The position numbers and the translations under genes are program-made. DNA of 64,000 nucleotides from Mya arenaria (lineage: Eukaryota > Mollusca > Bivalvia > Myida > Myidae): assembly GCF_026914265.1 (NCBI RefSeq), contig NC_069136.1, forward strand, positions 49,088,381-49,152,380, in the 5' to 3' direction. The notes under the pieces were generated by a model that had not been told where the DNA came from, did no database searches, and saw nothing but the letters and a program-made list of their open reading frames with translations. Position 1 is the stretch's first letter. The number at the start of each line of letters is the position of its first letter. Positions 12,835 to 24,311 of this stretch are shown here, in pieces.

Positions 12835-13534
12835 ATGTACACCATTTGGTGGATTGTCTTGGAACTTGCACATATGCTGAAGGCATCGCGTACACACTTG
12901 TTGTTCATTTATCATCTGGTCTCGAATATCTAGGTCCATGTTCGGCACAATCTGACTCAAATCATGTCACATCCTGAACATACACAAGCAACGCAGATCG
13001 TGAACTAGCCAAATTGGGTCCTAAGAAGCGTCATTATTAAAGCTACTGTCGCATTTATGCTCCAATTTAGGTAAATAAATATGAGCAAGACATTTCATTT
13101 TCAGTTTTATTGTTATCACATTTTGAATGGAAACATACGTAATATAAGTTATATAAATAAACACGACAATCATTGGATAAGAGTCGTTGATTGCACGCTT
13201 TATAGGTGCACTGTACATAAATCAGCACAACTAACAAACAAAAACAACCTGAAAGTTAAACCATATGAACAGAGTTTTAACACAATGTATCTCTCTTGAC
13301 AAATACAGATCTATACCACAATGGGTTTTTTGAATGATGGGATGAAAACATCGTGAATGATGTAACCTAGACTCTGAATAATGAAGCACTTGTAAATGTG
13401 TTTACTGAGCTAATATTGCACATTTGTTAACCAATGGAAACTGAACAAAAATTAATCAACCAAGCCTACATACGCTCTCTCACACCGACCGCAACCGAAC
13501 ACAAACGGAATTGACAATCCTCCTTTCGGCAAAA

Positions 13535-13558
13535 TACGTAACGTAACGTAACGTAACG
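13535..13558. repeat. (AACGT)n microsatellite in the 3' flank of the block
   Basis: Four to five copies of AACGT read TACGTAACGTAACGTAACGT. The same site carries shorter or longer runs at about 23906-23924, 42232-42242 and 50478-50502, so it belongs to the duplicated block and varies in length among copies. Confidence 0.8.
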
Positions 13559-13952
13559 ATGTCACGCTGTAAACACGTTTGCCGAAAGTTGGCAGTTAAG
13601 ATTTATTACTGAGGTATTTGGTTAATTTGGAAGCACAGGGATGAATGGCACGTAGGATGCGAAAACGTATTTTTCGTGACAAAATACGTAAATATTATAA
13701 TAAAAAATATAAATCGTGTGTAAATAAATCTTTTTGATATTAACAAAAATTAAAATTAATTTTGAAACACAGAAATAATCAATCAAAAAATACAGATCAG
13801 CACACAAAGAGAATTGCAATTTATCACAAAATTAATATTTTTATAAATAAACATGACATAGCAAATCGTTTAAATCTTTTATGTATAAAATGAATTAGTT
13901 ACATACAAATTTAAAGTAAATATATATAATTTATTAAGTTGCACGAACACAC

Positions 13953-16900
13953 CTAGGATGGGGGCTCCTCCTTTTCTTGTGTATTTTCGAGATCAATGGT
14001 TGTATCTGTGCTACTTGGTGGTTTTTTGTCCAGTGCTAATAAATCAACAGCGTCCTTGTATGTGGGCGGCGGCGTCTGAACGTAACTGAGATCGGGGGAT
14101 TGCGGGGACGTGGGTTCCTGAATGGAGGGCCACCGGAATAGTTCAAAAAGTGGTACGTGCATGTTGGGAAACCGCGCACGCCATGTTGAGCTGCGCGGCT
14201 GGGCGGGTCCCTGAGATGTCCTGTCCCCCTGGACAGAGTTCCGGTATTCCGCAAGGTCAGGCAGACTGCCGCTGCTAAGACGGCCTTGGGAACCGTCAAC
14301 TGGAGGCGGCGCGATAAGATTCACTGAAACACTTCCATCGTTGACGTTTCCTTGTTCTAAATTGGCCTCGCTATTGCCGCCACTCGGTACGTCATTTCCG
14401 TTAACGTCACTAACTCGGAGATCCGGATCGCTTCCAAACAAGAAAGAGTAGGAAGGTGGGAAGTTGCTATTGTCGGTCTGGATGGACTGCTCAGCGTTTT
14501 CCGTGGCTGCGCTCTGCTGGCTTTGGATGCAGCGGCCCCGGCAGATTCGGACTACGTGCATTATAGCAACGCACAGGATGGGGACGATGACGGACAACCC
14601 CGCCGCCACACCGATCACACCTAGGTTTGGGGGAAGCATGGGTTCCATCACGGCTAAAAGATAAAAAAAAATAGGAAATTAACATCGTTTTGCACTATAC
14701 CACATGTGCATTTCTTGACCGTAAAACGGTATAATTGTTAGAACGTGAAAACAACAACAACACTTTTCTCACAGTTTTAAAAGGAACGCTTTATTTAAAC
14801 ACTTGTTATGCACCAGCCAATTGTTACCACGCCCCCCCCCCCCCCACCGGGTCCGGGGAATAGCGGAGACATTGACTTTCGGTTCAGCCAAGCTCGGGTA
14901 AAATCCCCGCCCTGGACGGAGACGGACTGCCGGAACAATCCAAACCAAATGCCCCCGCACCCACGGGACCCCGGTAAGGCCCATTCCCCGCTATTTTTAG
15001 ATCGAAGACAAAACCACCTGGAAGGTAAAAACACGGCCCATTTCCCCGGCTATATCCCCGGTATACTATACCCCGGACCTGGGAGGACTGTGGTTACATT
15101 TGACTGGTGCATTATTAGTATCTAAGTTGGTGATATTGTTACCTTACAACGGATTTTGAAAATATATAAGCATGCGAAATACATAAAACTTAACTGCACT
15201 TTTGTATTATAAGTGGGTCTGTTTGTACATGGAACCTTTAAGAATGGTAAACATAAACCAGATACTCAAAAAGTAACACTATGAACCAGTTTTATCTGCC
15301 ATAATTTAGATATTTGATCATCATAATAATATATCCAGTTTAAAGATAATTTGTAGTAAATATATGCTTTTTTATTGGTTAACAGATAGAAACGGCCTGC
15401 TTATCACGCTTCAAAGGGAAAAGTAATCAAAGGGGTAATTGCATACGATTCATTTAAATGCATCATCATTTTCAGCTAGAATTTGTATTTCAATAACAAC
15501 GTATTATCAGCGGTGATATATACTGCTTTATATATGATCTTGATGATTTAGGAAACTATAGATCTCTGCATCCTTCCGTTCAGGGGCCACAAATTTTAGA
15601 ATCGTGTACGAAATGGTTTAAAAATTAAATGAGTTTCATTTTCTCTAAATACACGTTTGTAGCGAAAACCGCTTTATTGATCAGTGTGGAACGAAATACT
15701 GGCATTCTCATATGGTCACGGATGGCAAAGGCAGCTGCTGTGAAATAAATTGGTTTAAAACAGACAACGCTGTTTTTGTCGTTATTTGAATCCAAATTGA
15801 TTCCTAAACTTTTCAAAGCCAGTGAGTCAAATAATTGTGTATATACTTACATAAACACTCAAAGCGGATCTGATAGTCCAAACACTTCCGGGAGTCCCTT
15901 TGATCGGCCGCTCTGCACAGAAGCCCCTCCGTCGTGCATCGCACGTACAGGATATCCGGTGCGAGATGCGCACTCTCCTCGTTAAACAACACATGGGGAC
16001 TGTTCTTCGCGCGACACAAGACGTCAATGGGCGCATTCCCGTCACAGATCTGATGTCCGCGCTGAAATGAAAGTGCGCGTTTAAGTACAGCGTATCTCGT
16101 TCCCTCGAACTGACTTGGCTCGATGTTCTCCCTGGCTCCCTGTTATTTTTCAACCATTTCTCTGCTTTAATTGATATCCGTATAGTTCTCTCAATGGCGA
16201 CGAAATAAAATTGCATTACTAGTAATTCTTATAATATCAACAAGTACAGTCAAGTTCTTGTGACATCATCGGCAAAACGGACCAGTTTACATTATGCAGT
16301 CCCTAAAAAAGGTCATTCGAAAACATTGAGCCTGAAGCCTGGAGCCATAGTGGGAGAGGTTTTAGAATAAAGAATCAGAAAAGAGGCAATAGATATGACC
16401 ACAAAAGCCATGTTCAGTTTAGCAGTTGAATATAGTATTCAATTAACCAATTATGGAAAAAATGGTTTATTCATATAATGAACACAATATGGGTTGTATC
16501 AAATATCATTCACGGTATAAAACAATGTTTATGATCTTGGCAAACCGATGAATGACCACAGAACACGTTGAAATTGGTATCGGTCGTTGAACCCTTATTT
16601 TATGCAAAAGCTACGGTCATTTTATTATAGGTTTGATGTATTGCATGTAATCTATAACATAACGGTTTCTCAATCTTACAATTAATGACACCTGTGATAA
16701 CTCAGACACATGCAATGGATACAGCTACACTGTTGGTGTTGTCGTTGCCACCCAAGTATAGGGGCGTGGCAGTCCGTACAGAAAGGGGGGATAGTAATGA
16801 CTAATGGGGAGGCAATGGGGATCTGCATGATATTTTTATAATTAATTTATCTGTACACTGAAGCATAAAATAACTTCAATAGGTCTGTGATTAGTTCTAT

Positions 16901-19900
16901 TTACACGGGGAAAATTGGAGATTTGAATTTGCTGCACTCTTTCCGACTAAAGAAAAACACGAGAATTGGACATTGAATTATGCTTGTTTGTCTAAAGACA
17001 ATATAGTTATACCAACATATCGCACGCCATTTTAAAGGTAATTGACTCTTCTTTCCATGTCACTTATCTAAAAATGGATTGTTTATATGTTGGTTGAGAA
17101 ATTTGCATAAAACTCGACTCTACCGTGAAATCGGGTAAGTTTGAGTTACATACCTTGTTTCTTTTTTGTATATCAAAGACACTATATACCTTCAGATGTG
17201 TTGTTTATCTCATTGTATGTACCCAAAATGGTTTTAAACAACATTTTAGTGACAAACAATGATTCAGATGCCTGTGTTAATATTAGCGTTTTAGCCCTTT
17301 TTAAAGTACATATTTGTGTAAAAAGTAAGCTTTTGGCCATAAAACTTTAATTTTAATCTCAGCATGAACTTCAGACTTTAAATTTTGTAAAAAAGATGCT
17401 CTTACCTTGCGTATACTAATGACCCTTTCATCCTCTTCATCATCGGAAGTAGGTGTGTCCGTGTTGTACCAGCGCGACCACGTGCGCACGTGCGTTTGTT
17501 CTATTTGTATTCCTTCTGTTGTGTTCGCTGAAAAATAACAGTGAATTAGCAAGGTGTACCTCGACTTATCGACAAGTTACTAGAGCCTGAAGAAACGGGC
17601 ATATAGCTTGAATGGTAGAAACTGGCATACATCATGTAGAAACCGGCATATAGCGTGTAGAAACCGGCATATAGCGTGTAGTAACCGGCATATAGCGTGT
17701 AGAAACCGGCATATAGCGTGTAGAAACCGGCATATAGCGTGTAGTAACCGGCATATAGCGTGTAGAAACCGGCATAAAGCGTGTAGTAACCGGCATATAG
17801 CGTGTAGAAACCGGCATATAGCGTGTAGTAACCGGCATATAGCCTGTAGAAACCGGCATATAGCGTGTAGTAACCGGCATATAGCGTGTAGAAACCGGCA
17901 TATAGCGTGTAGTAACCGGCAAATAGCGTGTAGTAACCGGCATATAGCGTGTAGTAAATGGCAAACAACATTTATAAACCGGCATATAGCCTGTATAAAC
18001 CGGCAAATAGTCTGAAGAAACCGCCATTTTGCCTGTAGAAACCGGCATATAGTCTGAAAAACGGCATATAGCGTGTAGAAACCGGCATGTATATAGCCTG
18101 AAGAAACCGTCATATAGCCTGTAGAAACCGGCATATAACATTTGGAAACCGTCATATAGCGTGAAGAAACCGGCATGTAGCCTGAAGAAACCGACATATA
18201 GTCTGTAGAAACCGTCATATAACATGTAGAAACCGTCATATAGTATGTAGAAACCGGCATGTAGCATGAAGAAACCGTCATATAGTCTGTAGAAGCCGGC
18301 ATATAGCCTGAAGAAACCGTCGTATAGTCTGTAGAAACCGGCATATAGCTTGTAGAAACCGGGATATATATCCTGTAGAAACCGGCATATGGCCTGTAGA
18401 AACCGGCGTAGAGCCAGAAGAAACCGGGATAAAAGATTAAAGGACCACCCACTGCTACTCATCTAATACTGCGTCATATTTTGCGTTGTCAAGTTGTCAG
18501 CATATGATGTTATATTCTAAGTCAGTTAGGTGACCTGAATCCAAATCGTAATGATTAAGATTGTCTCATGAGCTACGCTCGCTCCCCATTCTTAATTTTA
18601 TTTCGTGTAATCGAACTATAACAAGGAGTTCCTTAGATTGAATGAATTATCAGAACATCTAGCTCAATCTCTAAGGAGCATCTTGTTACTAAATTGCATT
18701 AGTTAAATAGTGTTCATTATACTCGCGTGAATGTGAAAGTAACTCGGGATTTGGTGGCGTATAAGGAATTCATATATGGGGTATTTGAGAACAAAATTTA
18801 ATCTGACCTCTGTACTATCCAGAATACTGTTGGTGTCTTATTGTGTCCATATAATTCTAAATTCTATGTGTGTAAACGTTGTCAAGACGTTATCTAACTA
18901 AACATCTGTATGTGTTGTATTCTATACAAGTCTTCAATGTATGCTTATTGTTCAAAGGGCTTTATTTCCCGTCTAGACAAGATGGTTTAAATCACGTACA
19001 ACCAATCGTTAAATTGATAAACCAAAAGGCCAAATGTTTAATTTAATTTTATTCACTGACCGATTGCGATCCGATCAGCTTCACGGCCTCTAAACGCCAG
19101 CTCCACCACTTTACGGCGGTGCAAAGAAAAAGAGCTGTCGACACTTCCGTGGTGGAGCTGTGTCCTATGTTTACATGAACAAACGTGAGTATGACTGATA
19201 TTTTATTTGATAATTTCATTTAACGGACATATTTCGAAAATCTGAGAATGTGGTACCGTGTAAGAACACTTTTACTGTAGGCTGGTTACTATTTCGTTTC
19301 AATATTGTGCAAACTGTGGTGTCAGGAGCTTTTCTCCCGAATCGGACTTGTGCATACTTTGAGATCTGATTGCATAGCAAGTACATTTCAGTGCTTACAC
19401 ACACCGTAAGAACATTCTCACGCATGCAAACATAACTGTTATGTATAGTAACTATGCCGGAACACAACAAAACTGATAAGCACTTCTTAAAAAGGAAAAA
19501 TGCACATATTTATAAAAGTGGTGGAGCTGTTGCCCAAGTGGTGGCGCTATCGAGTATGTTTTGCGCTTGAAGTAATATAAAAAGTAAACGCTTTTGGAAT
19601 GAATACAAAAGTTGCTATGTTTACCATTCATTGAACATTATGCTGGTTATGCATACTTCTTGCGGAAACAAAACTCTACGCGAACTACCTTAACCTTACT
19701 GAAAACTATTTCGAAAACAAATGGCTAGTTGCTGTTAATTTTACCATATAGCTATAAGTATCTATTATGTGTGTCCGGTTATGAGAGAGGTTTTCTTGCA
19801 TACCGGACGTGTGTTTCCGGTCATTTGACCAGTGCTGAAAAAACGCATCTTACACCACCATGTAAGATGAGTTATGCGCAACAACTCGCTACTTCTTATT

Positions 19901-21372
19901 TCTTTTATTGTATGGTTAATGAAAAGTACATTATTTCATTTCAATAAAGCTCAATCAATTATATAAGTATGCAATTAATTAAAATAGATAATGAATAATC
20001 GTAAAAACGCGATTTAAATAGTTACTATTTGACATCAATTGTGATTTAAAATCACTGCGCTTTGTGACGTCAGTAAACAACGTTTCATGCGCTTTTTGGT
20101 AAAATGTACAAAAGTGCGTTTTCTGCCTCAATTCTTCCACTAATTGATAATTTTAGATATGCAAGAAAAAAATTAAATTCAATCATGTTTTTCAGGTCCG
20201 GATCGAAAAATCCGTACTTCGGTCACGCTGCGTGGCCGGTAACTCGGCAAACCTCGTTACCGACTTACGCGCGTGCACTCGGGTCGGATTTTTCTATCCG
20301 TACCGGACACACATGATAGATACTTAAAGTTATATGGTAAAATTAACAGCTACTAACCATTTGTTTTCGAAAAAGTTTTCAGTAAGGTTAAGGTAGTTCG
20401 CGTAGAGTTTCCGCAAGTAGTATGCATAACCAGCATAATGTTCAATGAATGATAAACATAGCAACTGTTGTATTCATTCCAAAAGCGTTCACTTTTTATA
20501 TTACTTCAAGCGCAAAACATAATCGATAGCGCCACCACTAGGGCAACAGCGCCACCACTTTTATAAATATGTGCATTTTTCCTTTTTAAGAAGTGCTTAT
20601 CAGTTTTGTTGTGTTCCGGCATAGGTACTATACATAACAGTTATGTTTGCATGCGTGAGAATGTTCTAAAGGTGTGTGTAAGCACCGAAATGTACTTGCT
20701 ATGCAATCAGATCTCAAAATATGCACAAGTCCGATTTGGGAGGAAAGCTCCTGACACCACAGTTTGCACAATATTGAAACGAAATAGTAACCAGCCTACA
20801 GTAAAAGTTTTCTTACACGGTACCACATTCTCCGATTTTCGAAATATGTCCGTTAAATGAAATTATCAAATAAAATATCAATCATACTCACGTTTGTTCA
20901 TGTAAACATAGGACACAGCTCCACCACGGAAGTGTCGACAGCTCTTTTTCTTTGCACCACCGTGAAGTGGTGGAGCTGGCGTTTAGAGGACGTGAGCTTA
21001 CTCGACTAGAAAGACTGACCGAATAGCCATTAAACCGACACTAACGATCGACCGATTGACTGACAGTTTAATTGGTATACATACTAATCTGCTAAGAAGT
21101 GATATGGTTGATTAATTGATTTTCATTGATTTATTTATAAATTGAAATACGGACATAAACATACATTGATAAACTTATTGATTAGTGGATAATTCGCTTA
21201 ATTTAAACACAAGAAGGGTTGATAAATTTAAGTTATAAGCCTCAACTACTTAATAATCAACCAAAACTAATTTAAGATTGGTGACTGTAGGATAATGAAG
21301 TTTCTTACCTAACACTGAGTTCCATATCAACACAACGAAGATGCAAGACGCCTGTAACGACACTTTATCCAT
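13953..21372 (-). CDS. WxxW-domain, single-pass membrane protein with PPxY tail, copy 1
   Basis: Four exons on the minus strand: 21372-21309, 17527-17406, 16061-15851 and 14653-13953. All junctions are GT-AG with agreeing phases (1, 0, 1); total 1098 bases, 365 residues. Exon 1 is a signal peptide (MDKVSLQASCIFVVLIWNSVL, cleavage likely after A22). A sequon NTT follows at 23. Exons 2-3 form a Mucin2_WxxW/CILP-like domain: W38 and W41 (WSRWYNTD), then C68, C78, C104, C111, C122, C131, with the family-like pieces VLCRA, GLLCRAADQ and CLDYQIRFEC. A helix spans about 143-167 and is followed by RICRGRC, whose cysteines could be acylated. The tail has PPSY (198-201) and PPTY (328-331), which are WW-domain ligands. 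AATAAA lies 18 bases past the stop. Intron 1 holds a minisatellite and a foldback element, intron 3 a MITE. Family match and topology are firm; the role (adhesion, immune or NEDD4-linked receptor) is unknown. Confidence 0.85.
14809..15111. mobile_element. PIF/Harbinger-like MITE in intron 3 of gene copy 1
   Basis: Inverted termini TGCACCAG and CTGGTGCA extend inward as CAATTGTTACC / GGTTACATTTG, flanked by TTA on both sides (14806-14808 and 15112-15114). Copies 3 and 4 of the gene keep the unoccupied sequence ACTTGTTATTAGTATC, which confirms a 3-bp TTA target duplication. A 3-bp TWA duplication is the habit of PIF/Harbinger elements. It is GC-rich inside with a C run near 14832 and has no transposase. 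Confidence 0.85.
17582..18432. repeat. 21-bp intronic minisatellite, block 1
   Basis: About 40 units of GGCATATAGCGTGTAGAAACC and variants (AGCCTGTAG, AGCCTGAAG, GTAACC) lie just inside intron 1 next to exon 2. The seven-codon period opens long frames on both strands. They are rejected as coding because the array lies between exons whose phases join without it. Confidence 0.93.
19082..20994. mobile_element. Foldback-type transposon with ~700-bp inverted arms
   Basis: The left arm (19082 to about 19775) and right arm (about 20300 to 20994) are long reverse complements around a ~520-bp loop. Ends are CACGGCCTCTAAACGCCAGC and its complement at GCGTTTAGAGGACGTG. AGCTT flanks both sides (19077-19081 and 20995-20999), a likely 5-bp target duplication. 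Copies in blocks 3 and the remnant show the unoccupied GATCAGCTCACTTGACC. Each arm holds the same 84-codon frame (19470-19216 minus and 20606-20860 plus) with FGRKAPDTT, faintly like a transposase helix-turn-helix; this link is weak. The arms differ at few positions, so the insertion is young or the arms are homogenised. It sits in intron 1 of gene copy 1 only. Confidence 0.88.
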
Positions 21373-21479
21373 GTGCATTTCCACAAACACGTATGACTAG
21401 AACAATAGATCCAACACTCTCTTTAACCAGCTGTTGTTAAAATGTGTTCACGATTTCAGTGATCACAATGTTCATGAAA

Positions 21480-21487
21480 CTTATATA
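21480..21487 (-). promoter_or_regulatory. TATA box of gene copy 1
   Basis: TATATAAG on the minus strand lies about 108 bases before the ATG at 21372. It would place the start of transcription near 21455 and give a short 5' UTR. The position and flanks are conserved before copy 2. Confidence 0.55.
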
Positions 21488-21491
21488 ATAG

Positions 21492-23385
21492 AGTCAATAG
21501 CGATTATGTATTTTGTCACGGTTGTGTAGCAGCATTACGTAACGAATGCTTTACTTTCGACTCCGTATTTTAAGTGTAATTATTGAAGCGTACTCAAGTT
21601 AATTACGTTGTTCGCATCAAAATAGCTTTGTTCGTGGTTGAGTCAGATGGTTAAATTGAATTTAAGAAAAAGAATGACATGTGAAAATAGAAGCAAATCA
21701 ATTGACTTGAAAATTACCAACGTGCATCACCTCACATTAAGTTCGTGAACATAAAATCAAACACAAAAAAGAGAAAAACAATATATCAGTCCACACGTGT
21801 ATTTTCACAATGTCTTTATATCTGAATGCCGGTTATTTAAGTTATGTTACCTGTGGTACGTCAAAATTGATTTATTTTCATCCAGGGGCGTAGCTACCAC
21901 ATTAAAGTATGTATAACAAAATGCATATGTAAAGAAAATGTGTGTATAATGTGAACGCGTTCTATTATAATTTCAGCTTATTAAAAAAAGTTCATTGAAT
22001 AATTGAAATATTATTCTATGACTTAATATCATGTATTTTTTCTCATAAACTGTAATTGACTGCTATTATAGAAGATATATTTAATGATCCCGATAGTTTG
22101 TTTACATTCGCAGTGCCCTATGTCCGAAGACATAAAATTCATCATTTTTTTTATTCACGTCAAAAATATTATGCACTGTTTATCGTAAAATATTGTTGAT
22201 TTCAAACAGGTTGGTCACAATTAGTATATAAATACGTACTGATAGCTTCACATAATTTTAGTTCGAACTATATAATACATGCAATGAATTTATATTTTTT
22301 GGAAGACAGTAAAGATTAATGTGCACAATAATTAACCAATGAAAAATCTCTCCCAGAACCTCCCTCACTGGGATACGCACTTGAACATAATTTAACTTAT
22401 CTTATTACAACAAAGATAAGCATGATACCCTTATAATATAAGACAGATTTCCACACTCAACTGCCTCAGCGAGGTCAGTACTCCTTCAAGTTCGCTCGTA
22501 TGGCGGGCGTCTACCCCAAGTTTATATTATGCTCTTTACATGTAAAAAATGAATAATATGATATGTTAACGCTACCTTAGCTTAATCATTATGCAATATT
22601 TTAATATTAATCTAGAATATAGCCGACGGACATTCGAGTATAACTTTGGTCGATAGTACTTTCATTTTCAGAAGTAGAAATTCTGTTCGAGAGTCTGATT
22701 GCTTTGTTGAGACAATATCATGTTTTACATTTTTTTTCTCTATTATTCATGAACATTTACATTTTGTAAATTTGTGCCGTTTATAGGATTTTATTTTGTC
22801 GTAAATCATGTTGAAGTATTCATTGATCTATGATAGAGTCGACTGACATTCCAGGAAACTTTCGTTTTTTTAAAAAGGGAAATTTTCTAAGAAACCAGTA
22901 TGATGACTAAGCTTTGTCATGACAAAATCTTGTTTTACATTGTTTTCTATAAGTCATAAATTTTGACGGTTGGTAAATTTATGCAGTTTTTAGGATTTCC
23001 TTTTGTCGTGAATTGTTTGAACTATAGAAATATGTAGAGTTTTATATAAACTGGTAAGTTATATCATAGACAGATACTTGTATAATCATATATGAAATGA
23101 GATCCTTAAAATATGTGATTCGGTACAAAACCACCATGTCGCCGTCGCTAAAGATTACACGCTATTTTACATTTCCGTACAGTTTGGCAAGGCAAATTGA
23201 AAATTTCAAAATGATGGATGAATTATAGATATACTAATTGAGCATCTATTTTAATAAGAAACTGAACGAAGAACTATATACAGTTTGATGCCGGTACATT
23301 CTACTTTATGAACTAAAGTCGCTGGTCAAAAAGGTTGTTATAATTATAATTCGGTACAAAACGATCGGGCACTTCAGTCAGATTG
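21492..23385. other. 5' flank of gene copy 1, non-coding
   Basis: This is AT-rich sequence shared with the 5' flanks of copies 2 and 3. It includes a short exon-like island at about 22450-22526 (see 30485-30558). There is no gene on either strand that I can support. Confidence 0.5.
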
Positions 23386-24311
23386 GGTCCGGTAAGAATC
23401 GTCATTATTAAAGCTACTGACGCATTTATGCTCGAGTTTAGGTTAATAACTATGAGCAAGACATTTTATTTTAATTTTTATTGTTATCACATTTTGAATG
23501 GAAACATGCATTCTATAAATACGATAAATAAATACGACATTCATTGGAAACGAGTCGTTGATTGCACGCTTTATAGGTGCAATGTACATAAATCAGCACA
23601 ACTAATAAACGAAAACAACCTGAAAGTTAAACCATATGAACAGAGTTTAAACACAATGTATCTCTCTTGACAAATACAGATCTATACCACAATGGGTTTT
23701 TTGAATGATGATATAAAAACATCGTGAATGATGTAGCCTAGACTCTGTATAATGAAGCACTTGTCAATGTGTTTACTGAGCTAATATTGCACATTTGTTA
23801 ACCAATGTAAACTGAGCAAAAATTAATCAACAAAGCCTACATACGCTCTCTCACACCGACCGCAACCGAACACAAACGGAATTGACAATCCTCCTTTCGG
23901 CAAAATACGTAACGTAACGTAACGCTGTAAACACGTTTTTGTAAGTTTACCGAAATATGGCAGTTAAGATTTATCACTGAGGTATTTGGAAAATTTGGAA
24001 GCACAGGGATGAATGGCACGTAGGATACGAAAACGTATTTTTCGTGAAACAATTCGTTAATATTATAATAAAAAATATACATCGTGTGTAAATAAATCTT
24101 GTTGATATAAACAGAAAATAAATTAATTTAGAAACACATAAATAATCAATCAAAAAATACAGATCAGCACATAATGAAAATTACAATTTAGCACAAAATT
24201 ATATTTTTATAAATATACATGACACGAGAAACCGTTTAAATCTGAAGTATAAATTAGTTACATACAAATATAAAGTAAACATATATAATTTATTAAGGTG
24301 CACGAACACAC

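Larger units (their letters stand above)
13012..23385. repeat. Segmental duplication block 1
   Basis: Homology to the other blocks begins near 13012 (GGGTCC..AAG..CGTCATTATTAAAGC; compare 23383, 41717 and 49960). The unit carries the 3' flank, the four-exon WxxW gene, its promoter and about 2 kb of 5' flank. Sequence left of 13012 has no counterpart before the other copies, so this is the left edge of the tandem array. Block 1 is lengthened by the foldback element in intron 1. Confidence 0.85.

Noticed and set aside
12470-12908. Overlapping frames of 70-98 codons around the decayed pogo-like MITE
   Set aside because: They cover both strands of the palindromic element and its flanks and show no transposase motif.
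14036-14685. Alternative minus and plus frames over exon 4 in all four gene copies
   Set aside because: They overlap the phase-consistent, length-conserved exon and arise from its GC-rich composition.
15625-15816. Conserved intron 3 frame (plus-strand version in block 2 at 25909-26265)
   Set aside because: It is broken differently in each block and lies between exons that join without it; conservation only reflects recent duplication.
17546-18462. Frames with YTLYAGFYTLYAG or ICRLLHAICRF repeats, and similar ones at 27813-28142, 45361-46205 and 63479-63752
   Set aside because: The 21-bp intronic minisatellite explains them; the peptide character depends only on frame.
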